Of a DNA stretch of 64,000 nt, positions 25,277-34,626 are shown piece by piece. The position numbers and the translations under genes are program-made. The number at the start of each line of letters is the position of its first letter. The first letter of the stretch is position 1. Source of the DNA: Mariprofundus sp. UBA1536 (GTDB taxonomy: Bacteria; Pseudomonadota; Zetaproteobacteria; Mariprofundales; Mariprofundaceae); assembly GCA_002323245.1 (NCBI GenBank), contig DCPU01000025.1, forward strand, positions 80,763-144,762, given 5' to 3'. The notes beneath the pieces are model-generated. The model made no database searches. It saw only the letters and a program-made list of their open reading frames with translations, and had not been told where the DNA came from.

Positions 25277-27406
25277 ATGCGAATGGGTGATGTATGGGGA
25301 GGATTATCAGCATCAGCATTGGTTTTACCGCAAGCTATGGCATTTGGCATTACGCTCTGGTCGCCGTATACCCATGACCCAGCAGCAGCTGCCATGTCGG
25401 GTTTGGTCGCGGCGGCATGCTTGTGTGTGGTGTCCGGTTTATTTCGCGGCACATCAGGTTTGGTGACTGCACCCACGGGGCCGACACTGGTCTTACTTGC
25501 CGGCGCTATCGCTGCCCTGGCGGCAACGGGATTAACCGGTGATGCATTAATTACAGCAACTCTTCTGACCGTCGGACTTTCTGGTATTTTCCAAATATTG
25601 ATTGGCGGCTTTAAACTTGGCCACTTAATCAAATTTATTCCTTACCCCGTGGTTTCGGGCTTTATGACTGGCTCGGCTATCCTCATGATTTTATCGCAAA
25701 CCAATTCGGTGATGGGCGGAGAGAAGTCGCTCGCTTTGGTCGATGGCGGTTGGATTCCTTTTGTAGCAGCAGGCGTCACGCTGGCCAGCATGATTTGGTT
25801 GCCACGTTTCATTAAAAAAATACCAGGGACGGTGCTCGGCTTAATCATTGGCACAGTGGTGTTTCATCTGTTATCGCTGCTGCAAAACAAGGACATGCCC
25901 ACGCATTGGGTGGTAGGCAGCCTGCCCAGAATTACTGATTTGAATATGGGCTTTGATTTTAGCGCCGTAGGGCAATTGCCTTGGTTATTGATGGCAAGTT
26001 CGGCGCTAGCGTTGGCCGTATTAGCGTCATTGGATACCTTGCTCACCTCAGTAGTAGCGGATGTGTCTACAGGCAGTCGCCACGATGCAAGGCGGGAGTT
26101 GATAGGGCAGGGCGCAGGCCATGCGCTCAGCGCTTTTGCTGGTGGTATGGCAGGTGCTGGCACCACGGGTTCAACGCTTGTGGCTATCCAAAGCGGCGGG
26201 CGCATTTGGGCAGGTTTGGTGACTGGCATCAGTATGGTGTTACTTATTTTGTTTATGGGCCCAGTAGCAGCGATTCTGCCGATTAGTGTGTTTGCGGGCA
26301 TTATTTTGCATGTGGCGATTTTTGGCATGCTTGATCAGGACATTCTAAGGTGGCTAAAATCGCCACAAGCGCGGGTGGATGGCAGCATTGCCCTGATTGT
26401 GACGGCTGTAACCGTATCGTATGACTTGATGGTGGCAGTGGGGCTGGGTGTGGTCTTGGCGGTGATTGAGTTTATCCGCGCGCAAGTGCAATCGGCAGTG
26501 GTGCAGCGGCGTTGGACGGTGATGGAGCGAAAATCCATTCGTCGTCGCCCCAAAGCTGAAATTGTAAGCTTGGAAGCACATGGGCAAAGCATTGTTGGTT
26601 ATGACTTAAAAGGCACTTTGTTTTTTGGTACCACCGACAGGCTCTTTGATACCATGGACGCCGATTTAAAGCAGGCGCGCTATATCATTTTGGATATGCG
26701 TAATGTTGGGCAAGTGGATTTAACTGCGCTGCGTTTGATTGAGCATATGAGTGGGATGATGTTTCACCGAGGTGGCCGTCTGCTTCTGGCACAGGTGCCC
26801 AAAAGTATGGGCTTGGTGAAACGAGAAGGGCACCGCCATGAGCGGCTGGTGGCTTATCATGATAATGTGCGGCTTCTGACCTTCGCTGATGTGGATAGAG
26901 CGCTTGAATATGCCGAAACGGCGCTGCTGCAAAACCTAAATACTTTAACGGTCTCAGAAGGCAACAGCTTGCCGCTTGAAGCATCGGAGTTGATGCAAGA
27001 TTTGGATAAAAAAGACAAGGCTCTGCTTAGCTCATATTTTGAAACACGAAAGTGCAAAGCTGGCGATTATTTGTTTAAAGCTGGTGATAAAGGCGCTGAG
27101 CTGTTTGTGATTATTTCTGGTGAAGTGGAAGTGTTGTTACCTGTACCGGGTAAAAAGAAAATGCGTTTGGCTATTTTTGGCCCAGGCATGATGGTGGGTG
27201 AGTTGGCATTTTTGCGGCCAGGCTCGCGCTCTGCTGATGGGCGGATGACGGTGAGCGGTGATGTGGCTGTGTTGCATCACGATGCTTTTAAGGAGTTGAG
27301 TAAGAAACATAGCGACCTTGGCGTGCGTTTGCTGCTATGCCTTGGCCGCGAAATTAGCGACAATCTACGCAATGCGGATAAAGCTCTGCGGCAATTGGCT
27401 TCATAA
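25277..27406 (+). CDS. SulP-family anion transporter with STAS and cyclic-nucleotide-binding domains
   Basis: This 709-residue protein is preceded by GGGAGGTG. The N-terminal ~400 residues form the SulP membrane domain ('GLSASALVLPQAMAFGI' start). A STAS domain follows at roughly residues 430-550 ('YDLKGTLFFGTTDRL' and 'ILDMRNVGQVDLTAL'). The C-terminal 130 residues are a cNMP-binding fold ('GDYLFKAGDKGAELFVIISG', 'FGPGMMVGELAFLRPGSRSA'). SulP proteins move sulfate, bicarbonate or other anions; the extra domain suggests gating by cyclic nucleotide or similar signals. The glycine-rich 'MVGELAF..RPGSRSA' loop keeps the phosphate-binding Arg-Ser region. Confidence 0.94.
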   Translation: MRMGDVWGGLSASALVLPQAMAFGITLWSPYTHDPAAAAMSGLVAAACLCVVSGLFRGTSGLVTAPTGPTLVLLAGAIAALAATGLTGDALITATLLTVGLSGIFQILIGGFKLGHLIKFIPYPVVSGFMTGSAILMILSQTNSVMGGEKSLALVDGGWIPFVAAGVTLASMIWLPRFIKKIPGTVLGLIIGTVVFHLLSLLQNKDMPTHWVVGSLPRITDLNMGFDFSAVGQLPWLLMASSALALAVLASLDTLLTSVVADVSTGSRHDARRELIGQGAGHALSAFAGGMAGAGTTGSTLVAIQSGGRIWAGLVTGISMVLLILFMGPVAAILPISVFAGIILHVAIFGMLDQDILRWLKSPQARVDGSIALIVTAVTVSYDLMVAVGLGVVLAVIEFIRAQVQSAVVQRRWTVMERKSIRRRPKAEIVSLEAHGQSIVGYDLKGTLFFGTTDRLFDTMDADLKQARYIILDMRNVGQVDLTALRLIEHMSGMMFHRGGRLLLAQVPKSMGLVKREGHRHERLVAYHDNVRLLTFADVDRALEYAETALLQNLNTLTVSEGNSLPLEASELMQDLDKKDKALLSSYFETRKCKAGDYLFKAGDKGAELFVIISGEVEVLLPVPGKKKMRLAIFGPGMMVGELAFLRPGSRSADGRMTVSGDVAVLHHDAFKELSKKHSDLGVRLLLCLGREISDNLRNADKALRQLAS

Positions 27407-27462
27407 TCGTTTCATCAGCAAGATTAACACTAAAGAATCTTTTATGCCCTTTGGAGTGATGC

Positions 27463-28389
27463 ATGTTGAATGTTTTAAAAAAGATTGAAGATAATATTGA
27501 AAAAGTAATCACCCATGAAAATGCATCGATTCGCTGGTTGCTGGCCTGTTTTGCAGCGGGTGGTCATGTCTTACTTGAGGACTTACCGGGTACAGGCAAA
27601 ACTACCTTGGCCAAAACCTTAGCCAAATCGGTATCTGCACATTTTAAGCGCATTCAATTTACGCCCGATTTATTGCCCAGCGATATTTTGGGCGTGTCCA
27701 TTTTTAATCAAGCGCAACAAAGTTTTGAATTTCGCCCAGGGCCTGTGTTTACGCATATTTTATTGGCTGATGAAATCAATCGAGCCAGCCCGCGCACGCA
27801 ATCGGCGCTGCTTGAAGCCATGAGTGAGGCGCAGGTGAGTGTGGAAGGGAAAACGCGATTACTTACCGCGCCATTTTTTGTGATGGCCACGCAAAATCCA
27901 ATTGAGTTGCATGGCACCTATCCTTTGCCTGAAGCGCAGATGGATAGGTTTATGATGCGTTTTGGTTTGGGTTATGTGGGGCAGGCCCAAGAAGTAAAAA
28001 TGCTTTCAGCTCAGCAAAATCATCATCCGCTGGATGATGTGCAAGCATGCGTAAGCCTGGATGAAGTATTGCAGCTGCAGAAAGCTGTGCGTGATGTGTT
28101 TGTGCATGAAGATATCAAGGCTTATATCGTGGGCATCGTGCAAGCTACGCGCACTGCCCAAGGCGTCTTGATTGGGGCAGGTCCCAGGGCATCCATTGCG
28201 TTGATGCGTGTGTGCCAGGCTTTGGCGTTGCTGGATGGTGAAGACTTTGTGCGGCCAGAACATGTGCAGGAAGTGGCAGAACCTGTGATTGCCCACCGTT
28301 TACAACTGGCTTCGCAAGCCAAATATGCAGGGCAGACTGCCGCTAGCGTAGTCGCAGATATTTTGCAGCAGGTGCAAGTGCCGCGCTGA
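27463..28389 (+). CDS. MoxR-family AAA+ ATPase
   Basis: This 308-residue ATPase has Walker A 'DLPGTGKTTLAKTLA', Walker B 'ILLADEINRASPRTQ', sensor 1 'FFVMATQNPIELHGTYPLPEAQ' and the 'MDRFMMRFGLGY' segment, all MoxR signatures. MoxR proteins act as chaperone-like ATPases for metal-dependent or von Willebrand-factor proteins. It is the first gene of a MoxR-DUF58-transglutaminase set, a widespread arrangement whose exact role is unknown. Confidence 0.95.
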   Translation: MLNVLKKIEDNIEKVITHENASIRWLLACFAAGGHVLLEDLPGTGKTTLAKTLAKSVSAHFKRIQFTPDLLPSDILGVSIFNQAQQSFEFRPGPVFTHILLADEINRASPRTQSALLEAMSEAQVSVEGKTRLLTAPFFVMATQNPIELHGTYPLPEAQMDRFMMRFGLGYVGQAQEVKMLSAQQNHHPLDDVQACVSLDEVLQLQKAVRDVFVHEDIKAYIVGIVQATRTAQGVLIGAGPRASIALMRVCQALALLDGEDFVRPEHVQEVAEPVIAHRLQLASQAKYAGQTAASVVADILQQVQVPR

Positions 28390-28396
28390 TCCTAAT

Positions 28397-29809
28397 ATGC
28401 ATTGGTTCACACATGTAAAAGAGCGTTTGTACCAGCGGCATATGCGTTGGCGTTTGTTTGGTTTTGCCCGGGTGATGTTTTGGGGCGATAAGTTTGAGGC
28501 CAGATTTAGCTTTTTGGGCAGATGGTTGCTGGCAGCGGTATTACTCACTCTAGTGTTTGGTGCCAATATCAAAAAATCAGATATTTACCAAATGTTCGCC
28601 GTGTTGCTGGCGGTATTGTTGGTGGCATTGGTTACCGTATGGGTGCGCAGCTTGAGCAAATCTCAGCCGCTGCAAATCAAGCGGTTGTTGCCAGCTTTGG
28701 CCCAAGTTGGGCAAGAGGTTTCGTATGCTGTTCATCTGCATAATTTAGAACTTAAGCCAATGTATGATGTGAAGGTGATGGATGTGTTGTCCCGCCAGTA
28801 TCCCAGTGTGCACCAGTTTTTGACTGTGCCCGAACCCTTGGAAGAAAAACGCAATTGGTATGATAGAAAAACGGGGTTTTATCGTTTTGTTTGGCTGCAG
28901 AGATGGCTTACGGGCGGTGAGATTCAAGCCCAAAGCTGTGAAAAGATTGATGCAGGTGAAACACAAGCGGTGATGCTGCAATGGCGACCAGAAAAACGTG
29001 GTTATCTGCATTTTGAAACGCTGCGTACTTCCGTCCCTGATCCGCTGGGTTTGGTGTACAACAATCAAAATCATCACTTGCCTCAATCGGTCTTGGTGTT
29101 GCCCAAAGTGTATGCGGTGCCACATGCATTAATTTCACAAGGAAACAGCAAAGATGAGCAAGTGGGGCACAGCATTTCAGCCGATGTTGGCGATTCGGAA
29201 GCTTTCTTTCGCATGCGAGAATATAGGCCAGGTGATTCACCCCGGCATATCCACTGGGCCAGTTTGGCCAGAGGCGAAAAGCCCTTGGTTAAAGAATTTG
29301 AGAATGAATTTTTTGCCCGCCAAACATTGATTATCGATAATGCAGCCAGCAGTGAGCTAAGCCTTCTGTTTGAAGAATTGGTGTCGGTGGCGGCTGGTTT
29401 TGTCGAAGCCCTGCACACCAGCGATGGGGTGCTGGATGTGCTGTTTGCGCCGCAAGAAACGACACAGCCAAATGCGACGCCGCCTTTAAGCATGCAAGCA
29501 GGTTCTGGCCAATCCCAGGCTGTGCTTGAGGTGTTGGCATCGATTGATTTGTATGGCGAAGAAAGTTTTTTGCGCTTGCAAGAGCGTGTGTGGTTGCAGC
29601 AAGCGTTTATCCATAGCTGCGTGCTGCTCACACTGATTTGGGATGAACGTCGCCAAGCTTGGGTAGAAGAGCTTAGGCAGCAAGGCATAGAGGTTGTTGT
29701 TTATGTGATTACACCATCGTTAGCGAGCAGTGAGCTTGTGCAGTCTGAGGGTGTGCGGGTTTTACGTCAGGGGTTTATCAACGAAGATTTAAGAGCGCTG
29801 GTATCGTGA
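28397..29809 (+). CDS. DUF58 domain-containing protein
   Basis: This 470-residue protein has two N-terminal membrane helices ('FLGRWLLAAVLLTLVFGANI' and 'MFAVLLAVLLVALVTVWV'). The DUF58 core is 'FFRMREYRPGDSPRHIHWASLARGEKPLVKEFE', where 'YRPGDSPRHIHW' is the family signature. It follows the MoxR gene by 7 bp and overlaps the transglutaminase gene by 4 bp. The family is thought to be a partner of the MoxR ATPase, perhaps with a vWA-like C-terminus. Confidence 0.93.
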   Translation: MHWFTHVKERLYQRHMRWRLFGFARVMFWGDKFEARFSFLGRWLLAAVLLTLVFGANIKKSDIYQMFAVLLAVLLVALVTVWVRSLSKSQPLQIKRLLPALAQVGQEVSYAVHLHNLELKPMYDVKVMDVLSRQYPSVHQFLTVPEPLEEKRNWYDRKTGFYRFVWLQRWLTGGEIQAQSCEKIDAGETQAVMLQWRPEKRGYLHFETLRTSVPDPLGLVYNNQNHHLPQSVLVLPKVYAVPHALISQGNSKDEQVGHSISADVGDSEAFFRMREYRPGDSPRHIHWASLARGEKPLVKEFENEFFARQTLIIDNAASSELSLLFEELVSVAAGFVEALHTSDGVLDVLFAPQETTQPNATPPLSMQAGSGQSQAVLEVLASIDLYGEESFLRLQERVWLQQAFIHSCVLLTLIWDERRQAWVEELRQQGIEVVVYVITPSLASSELVQSEGVRVLRQGFINEDLRALVS

Positions 29810-31767
29810 TAAGGGCCCCACAAATACTCTTGCTGACTTGCCTGCTTTTTTGGGGCTGGCAGGTGGGAACATTGTTGCTGGCTGTACTAATGGGGTTTGG
29901 GCTAGTGGCTTTGTTGTTATTCTTACCGAAAAAAACATTAACCCTGCGCTCGTATTACCAATTTGGTGATTTGGGTGTGTTGGCGGTGCTGGCTATTGCC
30001 GCTTGGTATTGGCTGGATGATGCGGTATTGCGTATCACTTACCCCACCATACAGATGTTGCCGCTGGTGTTGTTTCCGTTGCTAGTCGCCCAAAGTATGA
30101 GCCAAAAACAAAAGATACCGCTGGCTACGTTCTACATCTGGCGACGTAAATCGGAAGGTGAGACACAGTGGATGGATGTCACTTGGCCGTTCGTCTTGTT
30201 GTGCCTGTTCAGTGCAGGTGCGCTTAAGGCAGACAATCAAATTTATTTTGTGGCGGTGATAGCAGTGATGTGGGTTTGGTTGCTGTTGCAGCGTGGTCAG
30301 TTTTACCTTCAACAATTAATAGCCGCAGGTTTGATGTTTGTGGTCGTGGTTTCGCTGGCATTTGGCGTGCATCTGCTGATGCTGGATATGCAGCAACGAC
30401 TCACCGATGGCATGAATGCTTGGCTGCAAGGGCGATATGATCAAGCCAGTCAATATTCCAGCATGGGAGAAGTTGGCAGGGAAAAGTTATCTGATGATAT
30501 TGTGCTGCGTGTGAAGCCTGCAACGGGTGCATTGCCGCCCAAATTGCTGAGCTTAAAAAGTTATCAACATTATACCAACAATGATTGGTTTGTAGGTTCG
30601 GGTTCTGAAGTGTCTATCGACAATGAACAAAGACTTTGGCTATTGCAGCAAGGTGTGGAACATGTTGAGCAGCAGCGCGTGCGTATTTTTCAGCAATCCC
30701 AAGGTGGAGAAGCTGATTTGGCGCTGCCAAGCAATGCACTGGCTCTAGATGGCTTGGTAGCCACGTACCTCTCAGTTGGTGCAGGCGGCCGCGTCAAAGC
30801 TTTGGTGAAACGCCCATTTCTTGCCTACGATGTTTTGTATGCTGGGGATGGTTCATTACAAGCTGTACCTGATAAAGCTGATTTGTTTGTGGCTAAAGCT
30901 GAGCAAGAAGTGATTGGGCAGGTGGCCACGCAATTGCAGCTGCAACGCATCTACCAAAACCAAGGTGCGAATGCTGTGGTTCAAACCATTCATCAGTATT
31001 TGTATCAAAACTTCACTTATCTTTCCTGGGAAGATAATCCCGCCAATAAGCCTGGCCTTAATCAATCGTCAGCTGAGAAATTAAGCGATTTCTTATGGGT
31101 CAGCAAAGCTGGCCATTGTGAGTATTTTGCTACAGCGGCTACCTTATTGTTGCGAGCTGCGGGCATGCCGGCGCGGTATGTGTTGGGTTATGCTGTGAAT
31201 GAAAAAGATGGTGAGATGTACGTGGTGCGTGGCCGCGATGCCCATGCTTGGGCAATTGCTTATATCGATGGTAAATGGAATACCCTTGATGCTACACCGC
31301 CGGACTGGTTGGCTTTGGAAAGTGTTTCACAATCATGGCTGCAACCCATCAATGATTGGTTTTCAAGTCTTAAATTTGAATATCAACAATGGCGCTACAA
31401 TGATGATAAAATCGCGAATTGGATTTGGTATACATTGTTATTATTGCTATTTTCGCTGTTGGCTTGGCGCACACTTCGCCGCGTTGAAATTGAGGATGAG
31501 GGCAAAAAGGGCAAGGATGGACAGGTCAAAATTATTTCGGAGTGGCCGCAATTGGAAGCAGAACTAAGTGCTAGGTTTGCACCGCGTTTGCCTGGTGAAT
31601 TGCTGCAAGATTGGCTCTGCCGCATTGAACAAAGTGAACTTATACCTTTGGCAAAAATGTATTGCTGGCTTCGTTTTGGGGGAGATAGGGCTGATAACGC
31701 TTTGGATGAACTGAATCAACGCATTGGCAAAGTAAGGCAACTGATAGATTTAGCGCCGAAAAAGTAA
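29806..31767 (+). CDS. TgpA-type transmembrane transglutaminase-like protein
   Basis: This 653-residue protein starts with GTG and overlaps the DUF58 stop. Several N-terminal membrane helices are followed by a periplasmic transglutaminase domain with the Cys-His-Asp triad: Cys438 in 'AGHCEYFATAA', His in 'RGRDAHAWA' and Asp in 'NTLDATPPDW'. A final helix ('WIWYTLLLLLFSLLAW') and a cytoplasmic DUF4129-like tail complete the TgpA layout. TgpA is essential in Pseudomonas aeruginosa. The substrate is unknown. Confidence 0.94.
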   Translation: MIRAPQILLLTCLLFWGWQVGTLLLAVLMGFGLVALLLFLPKKTLTLRSYYQFGDLGVLAVLAIAAWYWLDDAVLRITYPTIQMLPLVLFPLLVAQSMSQKQKIPLATFYIWRRKSEGETQWMDVTWPFVLLCLFSAGALKADNQIYFVAVIAVMWVWLLLQRGQFYLQQLIAAGLMFVVVVSLAFGVHLLMLDMQQRLTDGMNAWLQGRYDQASQYSSMGEVGREKLSDDIVLRVKPATGALPPKLLSLKSYQHYTNNDWFVGSGSEVSIDNEQRLWLLQQGVEHVEQQRVRIFQQSQGGEADLALPSNALALDGLVATYLSVGAGGRVKALVKRPFLAYDVLYAGDGSLQAVPDKADLFVAKAEQEVIGQVATQLQLQRIYQNQGANAVVQTIHQYLYQNFTYLSWEDNPANKPGLNQSSAEKLSDFLWVSKAGHCEYFATAATLLLRAAGMPARYVLGYAVNEKDGEMYVVRGRDAHAWAIAYIDGKWNTLDATPPDWLALESVSQSWLQPINDWFSSLKFEYQQWRYNDDKIANWIWYTLLLLLFSLLAWRTLRRVEIEDEGKKGKDGQVKIISEWPQLEAELSARFAPRLPGELLQDWLCRIEQSELIPLAKMYCWLRFGGDRADNALDELNQRIGKVRQLIDLAPKK

Positions 31768-31828
31768 AAACTTTACATATCATGATATTCTAATATAATA
31801 ACGAAAATTTATTGCATAGGAGCTGGTC

Positions 31829-32194
31829 ATGGCAACTGTTGATTTAAACAAAAATAATTTTGAAGAAAAAGTAACAAGCAGCGATATCACGATGATTGAT
31901 TTCTGGGCACCATGGTGTGGCCCATGCAAAGCTTTTGGCCCTACCTATGAAGCGGTATCTGCAGAGCATGAAGATGTTTTGTTCGCTAAGGTAAACACTG
32001 AAGATGAACAAGAATTGGGCGCACAATTTAATATCCGCTCCATTCCAACCTTGATGATTATTCGCGAGAATATTGTGGTTTTTTCACAAGCTGGCGCCTT
32101 GCCAAAAGCTGCGTTGCAAGACTTGATTGGCCAAGTGAAAGCTTTGGACATGGATGAAATACGCGCAGAAGTAGCCAAAGAACAAGCCGCATAA
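31829..32194 (+). CDS. trxA: Thioredoxin family protein
   Basis: This 121-residue protein has the classic active site 'FWAPWCGPCKAFGPTYE' and the cis-Pro segment 'IRSIPTLMI'. It begins 'MATVDLNKNNFEEKV', as in thioredoxin. The extra ~15-residue C-terminal helix ('MDEIRAEVAKEQAA') is longer than in E. coli TrxA. It reduces protein disulfides. The gene is 61 bp after the transglutaminase gene, with an intrinsic terminator 3'. Confidence 0.9.
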   Translation: MATVDLNKNNFEEKVTSSDITMIDFWAPWCGPCKAFGPTYEAVSAEHEDVLFAKVNTEDEQELGAQFNIRSIPTLMIIRENIVVFSQAGALPKAALQDLIGQVKALDMDEIRAEVAKEQAA

Positions 32195-32206
32195 CTAAAA
32201 ATCAAG

Positions 32207-32244
32207 AAGCCGTTGTAGCCAAACTTGTGCAGCGGCTTTTTTTT
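32207..32244 (+). terminator. Intrinsic terminator after thioredoxin
   Basis: AAGCCGttG and CAGCGGCTT form a stem around a short loop, followed by eight T residues. Confidence 0.8.
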
Positions 32245-32298
32245 GCCTTGCTAATGTTGTTATGATAAGCCTTGGGTTTTAAATGACTTGGGGGGCGA

Positions 32299-32565
32299 AT
32301 GAGCTGGGATAGAGGAACAAGACCAAAAAGGTTGCGCCGTAAGCATAAACGCATCGTTATTGTGGTAGCTTTTGTAGCATCAATTTTGCTTGTTTCTGTT
32401 ATTAGTTTCTACAAGGGCATGTCTTTTGATGGAAAAGTCGACATTTTAGGGAAAATTGCTGAGAGCGTATTATCCGAAGAAGAAAAGCGTATAGTTTGGG
32501 AAGGCATGTCGGAACAGGGGAAAGAAGTGCTTCGCAAACATGCCCCGAGTTCAACACCACCTTAA
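32299..32565 (+). CDS. Small single-pass membrane protein
   Basis: This 88-residue protein has a basic N-terminus ('RPKRLRRKHKR'), one membrane helix ('IVIVVAFVASILLVSVISFY') and a charged C-terminal domain rich in Glu and Lys ('VLSEEEKRIVWEGMSEQ'). The positive-inside rule puts the C-terminus in the periplasm. GGGGGGCGA just upstream is a strong ribosome-binding site. I do not recognise the family. It stands between the trx terminator and convergent recG. Confidence 0.6.
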   Translation: MSWDRGTRPKRLRRKHKRIVIVVAFVASILLVSVISFYKGMSFDGKVDILGKIAESVLSEEEKRIVWEGMSEQGKEVLRKHAPSSTPP

Positions 32566-32583
32566 ATAAGCAAAAACTTAAAC

Positions 32584-34623
32584 TTAGTCCACTTCATCAG
32601 CCAATGGTCGCCAAAACTTCACCATCAACGCTGGTGCCATGCCTAACTTGATAATGGCTTCATGCTCATACCACTGACGAATTACATTTGCATCACTGGC
32701 TGGATCAATCAATTTAAATCCAGCTTCACCGCTTTGACGGGTGCCAATGACATCACCGCTACCACGCTGCTGTAGATCAGCTTCAGCTAATTCTAAGCCA
32801 TCAAAACAGGTGGTCATTAATTGTAGCCTGCTGATGGCAGTGGGCGCGGATGTTTTTGATGGAAGCAGCATACAATAACTTTGCATGGACGACCTGCCTA
32901 CGCGGCCACGCAGCTGATGCAGCTGGGCTAGGCCATAGACATCGGCATGTTCAATCACCATCACCCGCGCTTCAGGCACATTTACGCCCACTTCAATTAC
33001 AGTGGTCGATACCAAAATTCGGCAATCACCATGCACAAAAGCTGATAATGAAGCCTGCTTTTCTTTGGCTTTCATTCTGCCGTGCAAACCGATGATATTT
33101 TCCTTGGGGAAACGTTCTTTCAAAGCATCAACCCTAGCTTCCACATGGGTCATATCCTCATCGTCATCAATACGTGGTACCACCCAATACACCCTGCCAC
33201 CTTCGTGTAACATGCGAGCAATACCATCATTTAAGGCTGGGATTTTATCTACAGGAATAACCCGTGTTTCAATGGGTTTGCGACCTGGTGGTAGCCCCTT
33301 CATCACACTTAATTGCATATCACCATAAAGGGCCAATGCCAGCGAGCGGGGAATGGGCGTGGCCGTCATGGCCAGTAGGTGAACGGCATTGTTTTCACCC
33401 GCGGCCTTTTTCTCACTAAGCGCCCAGCGCTGTTGCACTCCAAAACGATGTTGTTCATCAACCATAGCCAGCGCCAAATGATGAAATATCACATCAGGTG
33501 AAATCAGCGCGTGGGTGCCAACCAATACCTGCAGGCTGCCTTCGGCCAATTGTTTGAGCATAGTTTTGCGCTCGCTTTTTTTGGTGCTGCCGGTAAGCAG
33601 GCCAACAGAAATACCAAATGGTGTGAGTAATTCCCTTAGGGTAATGGCATGTTGGGTGGCCAATACTTCGGTGGGCGCCATGATGGCGCTTTGTAAGCCG
33701 TGGGTAGCGCAACGCACCATGCCTAGCGCTGCAATCCATGTTTTGCCTGCGCCTACATCGCCTTGCAAGAGGCGGTGCATGCGTTTTCCAGAAGCCAAAT
33801 CAGTATTGATGTCTTGCCAAACTTGGGTTTGGGCAGGGGTGAGGGCAAAGGGAAGCGCTTTGATAAATTGGGTTTCTAAATCTGAGCCAGCCAAAGGCAT
33901 AGTTGCTTCTTCAGCCAGCTTGCGTTGCTGCTGCATGATATTGAAATAGAGAAGCAGCTCTTCCAGTTGTAAGCGCAGCAATGCTTGTTGTTTGGCAGGG
34001 GAATCGGGCGCGATTTGGCTGCGATGGATGGTGAGTAAGGCTAAATACAGCGATGGCAGATTCGGCAGCAAAGCATCAAGCGGGCTGCTGGCGCTGCTGG
34101 GTATCAACTGCAGCGCCTTTTCAATCCAAGTGGCTAGGCGTTTGCCATGAAAGCCAGCTAGTGATGCATACACAGCAACCCAGCCGGGGTTAAAACGCTC
34201 TGCAGTGCACCAATCCGGGTGCGCCATTTGCCACTTGTTGCCCCATAAATCTGGGGTGCCGCGCACAGTGATAGTTTGGCCTTCTTGTAAGCGCGCATCG
34301 CTCATCATGTAGTTGGCATGGAAAAAACTCATGGCCAATTGATGGCCATCTTCATCTACGAGCGTGATAAAAACCGTGGCTTTGCGACCAAAGCCTGAGC
34401 TGCGGCGTTGGTGAACCACGCCTTGTACTCTCGCTTCTTGTTTGGGGATAAGTTTTGCTATTGGGGTGATGATGCGATCATCCACCCATGTTTTGGGTAG
34501 GTGTAGCAGCAAGTGACCCAAGCAAGACACGCCAAGTTTCTCAAGCTTTTTGGCGCTAACGCTGCCGATGCCATCAATAGCAATGATGGGCTTAAACATG
34601 GCTTGGTAAATATCGGTGGTCAT
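32584..34623 (-). CDS. recG: ATP-dependent DNA helicase RecG
   Basis: This 679-residue protein has the wedge/OB domain ('EARVQGVVHQRRSSGFGRK') and the helicase core with motif I 'LLQGDVGAGKTWIAALGM', motif Ia 'APTEVLATQH', DEXH-type motif II 'MVDEQHRFGVQQR', motif III 'MTATPIPRSLAL' and motif VI 'QLRGRVGRSSMQSYC'. RecG reverses stalled forks and branch-migrates Holliday junctions, which fits the ruvC gene a few kb away on the same strand. It lies 3 bp after the peptide-binding lipoprotein gene in the direction of transcription. Confidence 0.96.
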   Translation of the reverse strand: MTTDIYQAMFKPIIAIDGIGSVSAKKLEKLGVSCLGHLLLHLPKTWVDDRIITPIAKLIPKQEARVQGVVHQRRSSGFGRKATVFITLVDEDGHQLAMSFFHANYMMSDARLQEGQTITVRGTPDLWGNKWQMAHPDWCTAERFNPGWVAVYASLAGFHGKRLATWIEKALQLIPSSASSPLDALLPNLPSLYLALLTIHRSQIAPDSPAKQQALLRLQLEELLLYFNIMQQQRKLAEEATMPLAGSDLETQFIKALPFALTPAQTQVWQDINTDLASGKRMHRLLQGDVGAGKTWIAALGMVRCATHGLQSAIMAPTEVLATQHAITLRELLTPFGISVGLLTGSTKKSERKTMLKQLAEGSLQVLVGTHALISPDVIFHHLALAMVDEQHRFGVQQRWALSEKKAAGENNAVHLLAMTATPIPRSLALALYGDMQLSVMKGLPPGRKPIETRVIPVDKIPALNDGIARMLHEGGRVYWVVPRIDDDEDMTHVEARVDALKERFPKENIIGLHGRMKAKEKQASLSAFVHGDCRILVSTTVIEVGVNVPEARVMVIEHADVYGLAQLHQLRGRVGRSSMQSYCMLLPSKTSAPTAISRLQLMTTCFDGLELAEADLQQRGSGDVIGTRQSGEAGFKLIDPASDANVIRQWYEHEAIIKLGMAPALMVKFWRPLADEVD

Positions 34624-34626
34624 AAC

